64,000 nt of DNA. Origin: an uncultured Spirochaetaceae bacterium (lineage in GTDB: Bacteria > Spirochaetota > Spirochaetia > Treponematales > Treponemataceae). The DNA lies in assembly GCA_902799965.1 (NCBI GenBank), contig CADCCO010000004.1:1-64000 (forward strand), given 5' to 3'. Below, in pieces: positions 58,906-64,000 of this stretch; position 1 is the stretch's first letter, and every line of letters starts with the position of its first letter. The notes under the pieces are model-generated. The model did not search any database. It was not told the origin of the DNA and saw nothing but the letters and a program-made list of their open reading frames with translations. The position numbers and the translations under genes were made by a program.

Positions 58906-60414
58906 CTAAAAGCGGAAGTAAGCGAATTGGTTGAGACCGGGAGCGTCATACGCGCCCAAAACGAACGTCGCGCATAAAAGCGCGGTGTACAAAAGCCAGC
59001 GCTCCGCGAATTCTTTCTTTGAGATTATTTCCCTAAGGCTTGCGTTCTGCTTGTTCTCGTGGAACAAGTCCACAAAAAGCAAGACTGCGGTTCCCAGTCC
59101 GGCTGCTCCAAGACTGCGGAAGTTTTGGGCTATGAAATGCATAAGCTGGGAAAGCCCAAGGCCTGATTTCATTCTTTGCAAAATGCCCGCCGTGACGCTT
59201 ATGTCTCCGGGCGCGAAAAACACAAAGCTTATTATGACTATGAGGTACGTTCTTGCGGCTTGAAACACGATGAAGGGTTTTGCGTTTTGAAGCTTTGGAA
59301 ATTTATTGTGGAACTTTGAGTAGGCTGGCAAAAGGAAAGTGGAAAGGACAAGGAAGCAACCGTGGTAAACGCTGTACATGACGTATCCCCAGTCGGCTCC
59401 GTGCCAAAAGCCAAGAAGAATCCAAACAATCATCAATGCGATCGCGGTGGGAACCGTGTTCGACAAATACGGATTTGACTTGCGCCAGCGCTTTCTTATT
59501 TTGGACAAGGCTTCAGAGCGCAGCAGGGGATAGAAGACGTAATTCTTGAACCAAACGCCAAGCGTGATGTGCCAACGGCGCCAGTATTCGGCGACGCCGC
59601 GCGAGAAAAAAGGCCGCTCAAAGTTTTCGTCCATTTGAACGCCGAGCGCTTGGGCGCAGCCTATCGCAATGTCCATGTATCCGGAAAAGTCCGAATAAAG
59701 TTGAATTGAATAGAGAAAAAGCGCGAAAAGCCAAAAGACAAAGCCGGAATATTCTTGCCCGTATTGAGTCCACAATATGTTGATGACTACGGCCAACTGG
59801 TTCGCTATCACGAGTTTTTTAAAGAAGCCCCACGCGCATCTTTGCATTCCAAAAACTGACTGCTTGTAGGAAAAGTCATGCGGGCTGAACAATTGCGGCG
59901 CCAAGCGCGTGTAGTCGCCGATCGGGCCTTGAAGCAATTGCGGGAAGAAAGAAACATACAGCGAATGCTTCAAAAAATTTTTTTCAGCGGGAACCGCCTC
60001 TCTGTAAACGTCAACGCAATATCCAAGGCTTTGGAAAATATAAAACGAAAGGCCTATCGGCAAAATAAGGTTCAGTGTTGGAAGGGTCAGCGAGCTGCCA
60101 AAAAGCGCGGCCGCCGCCTCTATGTTTTTTAGAATGAAGTTTGTGTATTTAAATGCAATCAGCATTCCCAAAAGCAGGCAGATTGTCAAAACTAAAAACA
60201 GTTTCTTTTCTTTTCTGGCTTCTATAAGGCGGGCGCCGCAGTAGGTTGCCGCTATTGTGACGAACAAGAAAATCAAGCATAGCGGCGAGGCCCAGGCGTA
60301 AAAAACGCAGTTTGCCAACAAGAGAACGGCCCACTGGAATTTTTTTGGAACTAGATAATAGGCTGAAAAAGTTATGGCGAAAAAAACTACAAAAGAAATT
60401 GTTGTAAAAACCAT
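58906..60414 (-). CDS. MBOAT family O-acyltransferase (second copy)
   Basis: The product is 502 residues with ten or more membrane helices. YSDFSGYMDIAIGCAQALG, ENFERPFFSRGVAEYWRRWHITLG and LLGFWHGADWGYVMYSVYHG carry the MBOAT signature and catalytic histidine. The shared layout with the first copy (MBOAT plus SGNH) suggests two parallel acylation systems. It follows the SDR gene closely on the same strand and so is probably in the same operon as the SDR/MaoC/ACP/FkbH set. Confidence 0.93.
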   Translation of the reverse strand: MVFTTISFVVFFAITFSAYYLVPKKFQWAVLLLANCVFYAWASPLCLIFLFVTIAATYCGARLIEARKEKKLFLVLTICLLLGMLIAFKYTNFILKNIEAAAALFGSSLTLPTLNLILPIGLSFYIFQSLGYCVDVYREAVPAEKNFLKHSLYVSFFPQLLQGPIGDYTRLAPQLFSPHDFSYKQSVFGMQRCAWGFFKKLVIANQLAVVINILWTQYGQEYSGFVFWLFALFLYSIQLYSDFSGYMDIAIGCAQALGVQMDENFERPFFSRGVAEYWRRWHITLGVWFKNYVFYPLLRSEALSKIRKRWRKSNPYLSNTVPTAIALMIVWILLGFWHGADWGYVMYSVYHGCFLVLSTFLLPAYSKFHNKFPKLQNAKPFIVFQAARTYLIVIISFVFFAPGDISVTAGILQRMKSGLGLSQLMHFIAQNFRSLGAAGLGTAVLLFVDLFHENKQNASLREIISKKEFAERWLLYTALLCATFVLGAYDAPGLNQFAYFRF

Positions 60415-60420
60415 TTTGCG

Positions 60421-61182
60421 CTACCGCCCTCCGCAAGTGGCGCTGACATTTGCGCCGTGCATGTAATTGGCCGCGTCTGAAAGCAAGAACTGAATTATGG
60501 GAACGATGTCCGCCGGAGTCGCGTTGCGCTTTTCCGGGCTTTCTTCCGCCGCCATCTGGACAATGCGTTCGTCTATGTTTTTTAGGAATTTCGTTTCTAT
60601 CATAGAAGGCGACACGGCGTTTATGTTCACGCCTTTTCCTGTGTAGTCGGCGGCGAGGCTTTTTGTAAGGCCAAGAAGCGCGTGCTTTACCGTAATGTAG
60701 TCAACCATAAATTTTGGCGGAATGTCAAGAACGTAGCTTGTCAGCATTACTACAATTTTGTCATGCCGCTTTCGTTTTGCCATAATCGGAAGGAAGGCCC
60801 CTGCGACTTTTGCGAACGAACAAACTTGTATGTCCATGCTTCGAACCAGCGCGTCGCGGCTAAAGTCCTTTAGCCTCATGTAGTTGAACGGCGGCGCCGC
60901 AAGGTGGACTATGTGAGTCGGAGCGTCCGTCATTTTTTTTGTTTCTTCAATTAGATTGTCAACCGCGCCCATGTCGCTCAAGTCCGCCTTGACGCAAACA
61001 AGCTTGTTGCCGCCGCGCATGGCAATGGACTCCAGCTTTTCTTTTGAAGAATTGTAATGGGCGATAAAAAGATTTTTTTCGTTGGAAGGGCTTTCCTCGT
61101 TCAGCCTTGACACAAGTTCCGTTCCCAAGTCGGAAGAGGCTCCTAGTATAAGATATGTTTTGTTGAACTCGTTGTCCGGCAT
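60421..61182 (-). CDS. Short-chain dehydrogenase/reductase (FabG-like)
   Basis: The product is 253 residues from the ATG at 61182, whose start lies 2 nt after the MaoC stop. The Rossmann motif is YLILGASSDLGTELVSRL (TGxxxGxG type). Catalytic residues are in TSYVLDIPPKFMVDYITVKHAL, where YITVK is the YxxxK pair. It ends SATCGGR as in many 3-oxoacyl-ACP reductases. With the neighbouring ACP and MaoC proteins it probably reduces a beta-keto or similar acyl-ACP. Confidence 0.88.
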   Translation of the reverse strand: MPDNEFNKTYLILGASSDLGTELVSRLNEESPSNEKNLFIAHYNSSKEKLESIAMRGGNKLVCVKADLSDMGAVDNLIEETKKMTDAPTHIVHLAAPPFNYMRLKDFSRDALVRSMDIQVCSFAKVAGAFLPIMAKRKRHDKIVVMLTSYVLDIPPKFMVDYITVKHALLGLTKSLAADYTGKGVNINAVSPSMIETKFLKNIDERIVQMAAEESPEKRNATPADIVPIIQFLLSDAANYMHGANVSATCGGR

Positions 61183-61184
61183 TT

Positions 61185-61619
61185 TTATTTCAACACTCCC
61201 GCTTTTATTGTGGCTCTGTTCACTGTGTTTCCGTCTTGGTTCACGATTCGAGCCTTGATGACGATTCTTTTGAATGTTTCGTGGACTTCGACAACTTTTC
61301 CGCTTACTGTAAGTTTGTCGCCGACAAAAACAGGCTTTGTGAATTGGGCGGAGACTTCTTGCAAGAGGCAATTCTTTCCCGGAAGGTAAACGCCTGCAAG
61401 CGTTGAGTAAAAGCTTGTCGTCAAAAGCCCGTAGACCAGCGAGTCCTTGAATCCGTTTTCTTTTGCGTATTCGGCGTTGACGTGCATAGGGTTTTCGTCG
61501 CCAGTGATTGCCAAAAAACGCTCCATCATTTGAGCTGTCACGGAGACGGAAAACGACTGCTCAAGAATTTCGCCTTTCTTAAAGGACTCGCTTATTTGTT
61601 CAAAAGTGAACTCGTTCAT
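61185..61619 (-). CDS. MaoC-like hydratase/dehydratase
   Basis: The product is 144 residues of the hot-dog fold. MMERFLAITGDENPMHVNAEYA (about 31-52) is the MaoC signature with the catalytic aspartate and histidine (D.NP.H). It may add or remove water on an ACP-bound acyl chain. It sits between the ACP and SDR genes. Confidence 0.87.
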   Translation of the reverse strand: MNEFTFEQISESFKKGEILEQSFSVSVTAQMMERFLAITGDENPMHVNAEYAKENGFKDSLVYGLLTTSFYSTLAGVYLPGKNCLLQEVSAQFTKPVFVGDKLTVSGKVVEVHETFKRIVIKARIVNQDGNTVNRATIKAGVLK

Positions 61620-61633
61620 AAATGCCGCGGCGA

Positions 61634-61876
61634 TTATTTTTTCATTTCCAAGATTTTGTCAACCATTTCGCCGACGTTCTTCATTTTCACAACGTCCTTC
61701 ATCGAAAACTTGACTTCAAATTCGTCTTCAACAGACTCAACAAGATTGATGTGCGAAAGGCTGTCCCAGTCCTCAATATCGTCGGCGGTCGTGCTGTCGT
61801 TTACAGTGATGCTTTCGTCGTCAAAAACGTCGCGGAAAACCGCGTTCAATTTTTCAAATGCTTCTTCCCTTGTCAT
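61634..61876 (-). CDS. Acyl carrier protein
   Basis: The product is 80 residues and acidic. The phosphopantetheine site is in IEDWDSLSHINLVESVE (Ser near residue 40). The sequence differs from the fatty-acid AcpP type (DSLSH rather than DSLDT), as expected of a dedicated carrier. It lies 9 nt after the FkbH-like gene, which likely loads it. Confidence 0.92.
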   Translation of the reverse strand: MTREEAFEKLNAVFRDVFDDESITVNDSTTADDIEDWDSLSHINLVESVEDEFEVKFSMKDVVKMKNVGEMVDKILEMKK

Positions 61877-61885
61877 AAAAAACTC

Positions 61886-63706
61886 CTATTCATTTACTTT
61901 GATGTATCTGTTCATATTCTGATAATCTTCCGCCGCGCGTGCCCAAACCGCGTTTCCGCCTTCGTCCTCGCTTGTTTTTTCGAAGCCGAACTGCGTGAAA
62001 AATTCTTTTACCATTTTGTTTTTGGCGGTGGGGTAGTAGTAGCCTTTTACGGTCTTGATTCCGCGCGCCTTGCATTCGGCCATCAAGGAATCCATCATCG
62101 CCTGCTCCATGTCGCGCTTTAGGACGCGGCAGCTCATAAGCCAAAGGTCGATGTGAAAAACAGTCTTGTCGTTTTCGTCGGCGTGGCCAAAGACTACGCT
62201 GACTACGCCGTTGTCGCCGAATTTGTCCTCAAGCTTTCCGTAAAGCGTAATGCAGTTTTTGTCTGCTGCCGCGCGCTCGATGTCGGCCTGGCTGCAGCGG
62301 AGCGTCGTAAGGTTGAATTGGTTTGACTTGTTTGTAAGCTGCGCGATTCGGTTCATGTAAATCGGCGCGAATGGCTTTATCTCCGCCTTCATTTCAAGCG
62401 AGCGCAAGTATTCCCCGTAATCGGAAAAACTCGCCTCTTGCTTGGCGCGCTGGACGTTGGCCTTGTACATTTCGTTTCGGCTAAGGTCGTCGCTTGAAAA
62501 TTGCGTCACTTCAAAAAAGCCGTTTCTGTCAAGCGTGTTGACGTAGCGCTCAGGCGCGGCCATTTCTGGAACGGCGGTTTTCGCGCCGGCCGCGCCTCCA
62601 AGCGCGCGGACGATTTCGCGCTCGGCGGGATTGTCGTCGACAAAAACCATCGCGTCACTTCCGATGTTCAGCTCGGCTGCGGTTTGAAGAAGGTTCCTGT
62701 CCTTTGGCTCCCAGTTTGCCTTTATCACTATAAAGTCGTCGGGCTTTAAAATGCTGTCAGGCCGGTTAAGGCCCGCGAGCGCGTTCTCTTCGTCGTTCTT
62801 GGAATCGACCGTAAGAAGAACGCCCAAGTCCTTGTGCGCCTTTATGTAGCTTTGGAATTCGGCGTACAACTGGCCCACGGAAGTTTCCTGGCCAATCTCT
62901 ATGTTCTCCGCGCCGTCGTCGCCGACAACTCCGCCCCAAAGCGTGTTGTCCAAATCGCAGGCCAGCGCCTTTTTGTTCTTGCCGTAAATGGACTTGATTA
63001 TGTTCGCAATGTTGAACGCGAATTCCGGAATCGCGTCCATGCAGAGCGCGTACTTGTACATGTGCCAGTAAAAGGGGTCGGCCCATTTTTGCAGGCCGTA
63101 GCAGCTGGCCATGTAGTTTATGTCGTTGATGAAAAAGTTTTCATGCGTCTGCGCCCATTCGTAGAATTTTTGGTTCAGGCGCGAAACGAAATTCAGGCGG
63201 CCGCGGAAATCCCACGCGTCGCGGTTTCCCATAAGGCGCCAAAAGGGCTGCTCAAAATTGTTTTGAATTATCGGGCACTTGTAGGTTTCGGCGGCCTTGT
63301 TCCAAAGCGTTTCAAAATGCGAAAACTGTTCCGCCAAAATTGCGTCGGAATTTTCGCGCGAGTCGCGGACTGTCGGAAAATTTTTTATGTTGCGCGTCGA
63401 GGTGTGGATGAATATTATGTCGGGCTTGAATTCGACAAGTTCCGCATTGTCGAACATAACGTCGTTCCAATACTGCTCGTATTCGCTTTCGTAAAATTCA
63501 GCCTGTATTCCGTTGTCTAAAAGAAAAAGCTCTAGAATGTCCTTTATGTCGTGGGTGGTCGAGCCGCCGAGGATGGCGATTCTTTTTTCAAGAATTTTTG
63601 AGCCGCTTGCCTTGGCCGCCTGGATTTGCTCCAAAAGCTCGCGCTTTATGGACTTTCGCTTTTTGAGAATATAGGAGCTGTCGAACGGGTACGCCAAATT
63701 TGTCAT
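61886..63706 (-). CDS. FkbH-like HAD-IIIC protein, predicted acyl-ACP loading enzyme
   Basis: The product is 606 residues. The start at 63706 follows AGGGAT; the longer frame would run through a tRNA gene and is rejected. The N-terminal 200 residues hold an SGNH-like region (IAILGGSTTHDIKDIL and FIHTSTRNI). The HAD-IIIC domain has ALACDLDNTLWGGVVGDDG (about 245-263) and VFVDDNPAEREIVRALGG (about 354-371). A GNAT-like domain ends the protein. FkbH proteins in known pathways take 1,3-bisphosphoglycerate and place a glyceryl unit on an ACP. The adjacent dedicated ACP makes that likely here, but the product is not proven. Confidence 0.9.
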   Translation of the reverse strand: MTNLAYPFDSSYILKKRKSIKRELLEQIQAAKASGSKILEKRIAILGGSTTHDIKDILELFLLDNGIQAEFYESEYEQYWNDVMFDNAELVEFKPDIIFIHTSTRNIKNFPTVRDSRENSDAILAEQFSHFETLWNKAAETYKCPIIQNNFEQPFWRLMGNRDAWDFRGRLNFVSRLNQKFYEWAQTHENFFINDINYMASCYGLQKWADPFYWHMYKYALCMDAIPEFAFNIANIIKSIYGKNKKALACDLDNTLWGGVVGDDGAENIEIGQETSVGQLYAEFQSYIKAHKDLGVLLTVDSKNDEENALAGLNRPDSILKPDDFIVIKANWEPKDRNLLQTAAELNIGSDAMVFVDDNPAEREIVRALGGAAGAKTAVPEMAAPERYVNTLDRNGFFEVTQFSSDDLSRNEMYKANVQRAKQEASFSDYGEYLRSLEMKAEIKPFAPIYMNRIAQLTNKSNQFNLTTLRCSQADIERAAADKNCITLYGKLEDKFGDNGVVSVVFGHADENDKTVFHIDLWLMSCRVLKRDMEQAMMDSLMAECKARGIKTVKGYYYPTAKNKMVKEFFTQFGFEKTSEDEGGNAVWARAAEDYQNMNRYIKVNE

Positions 63707-63728
63707 TTTTATCCCTAGTAAGCGCGTT

Positions 63729-63756
63729 AAAAAAAAGGCCGTCCTTTCGGACGGCC
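63729..63756 (-). terminator. Terminator between tRNA-Cys and the FkbH operon
   Basis: A 9-bp stem AGGCCGTCC/GGACGGCCT with a TTTC loop is followed on the minus strand by eight T. Confidence 0.92.
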
Positions 63757-63759
63757 TGA

Positions 63760-63831
63760 AGGAGTCTAGCGGAATCGAACCGCTGCATAGAGGTTTTGCA
63801 GACCTGTCCCTTACCACTTGGGTAAGACTCC
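63760..63831 (-). tRNA. tRNA-Cys (GCA)
   Basis: On the minus strand the acceptor GGAGTCT pairs with AGACTCC. The anticodon loop CTGCAAA gives GCA, the T-loop is TTCGATT, and the discriminator is T as usual for Cys. CCA is not encoded. Confidence 0.95.
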
Positions 63832-63844
63832 ATAATGTTTTGAT

Positions 63845-63873
63845 ACTATATCAGTTTTCGCGGTTTTTGTCAA
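63845..63873 (-). promoter_or_regulatory. Promoter of tRNA-Cys
   Basis: On the minus strand TTGACA, 17 nt, TATAGT, ending 13 nt before the tRNA. Confidence 0.88.
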
Positions 63874-63906
63874 GTGTGGGAACGGCCTTCGCCGTCCCCA
63901 CACTTG
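63871..63906. repeat. Long hairpin upstream of tRNA-Cys
   Basis: CAAGTGTGGGAACGGC and GCCGTCCCCACACTTG form a 16-bp stem with one mismatch and a CTTC loop. It has no T run. It overlaps the -35 box of the tRNA promoter. No gene is seen from here to the window end. Confidence 0.75.
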
Positions 63907-64000
63907 TTGCGTAGTTGGAAATTATTGACGTTTGCGCCTTCGGCGCAGAGGCATCAAGCGCGCGCTTTTTCCAATGCTTGCAATACTATTTTATTTTCAT

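Noticed and set aside
63707-63817. N-terminal extension of the FkbH-like protein
   Set aside because: The extended frame reads through the tRNA-Cys gene and its terminator. AGGGAT and the ATG at 63706 mark the real start.
1-64000. CRISPR array or insertion sequence
   Set aside because: No regularly spaced identical repeats with unique spacers and no recognisable transposase frame were seen.

Overview
The window is most consistent with a chromosome segment of a host-associated spirochaete, probably a gut or rumen treponeme. This rests on three large methyl-accepting chemotaxis proteins, an OmpA-type envelope protein, a YegP protein with a lysine/alanine histone-H1-like tail, tRNA genes without an encoded CCA, and moderately GC-rich genes whose codons favour C or G at the third position. 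The genus is an inference. No 16S rRNA or other decisive marker is present.

Layout. (1) 1-6.8 kb is an AT-rich accessory island of small genes and gene fossils. It holds two unidentified genes, a KilA-N gene, the decayed start of an HsdS gene, a two-gene AbiC-like membrane pair, a RhuM fossil, and two unequal copies of a DUF3791/DUF3990 module. The two copies form a direct repeat of about 200 bp bracketing 3.3 kb. I read it as the remains of a type I restriction locus with its usual accessory genes, inserted into a toxin-antitoxin-like module. (2) 6.9-22.3 kb is housekeeping: aspS (apparently frameshifted), pyrE, an HD hydrolase, a histidine phosphatase, the YegP/H1-like protein, an esterase, mazG, a DtxR-type regulator, tRNA-Asp and tRNA-Pro, a coupled Y-family polymerase/YolD/DUF456 operon, a MATE exporter, a chemoreceptor and an OmpA protein. 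(3) 22.4-30.5 kb carries a RecQ-type helicase with a repeat-derived insertion, purA, and a murE-ddl-murD operon. (4) 30.6-41.2 kb carries queD, two chemoreceptors, a hisH-hisF pair, a purine nucleoside phosphorylase, a second MATE protein and small enzymes. (5) 41.3-46.7 kb carries a zinc/manganese ABC pair and a polar amino-acid ABC operon with a terminator behind the binding-protein gene. (6) 46.8-52.4 kb carries a CAU tRNA, a PAP2 phosphatase, small envelope proteins, and a copper ATPase with an in-frame CopZ-like tail. (7) 52.4-63.7 kb is a surface-glycan decoration region: GT2 and GtrII-type transferases, two MBOAT acyltransferases each beside an SGNH-like protein, and a compact SDR/MaoC/ACP/FkbH set that could build and load a small acyl group. 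tRNA-Cys follows.

Two genome-wide patterns stand out. A degenerate repeat of about 24 bp (core TGCAAGRCCAARAAGC) lies inside the coding regions of several unrelated genes (HD hydrolase, RecQ, CopA, MurE). At least once the same DNA word is read in a different frame, so it looks like a DNA-level element rather than a protein motif. In addition, at least 13 genes have a sigma70-like -10 box only 6-9 nt before the start codon and no Shine-Dalgarno sequence, which predicts widespread leaderless mRNA alongside conventional leadered genes.
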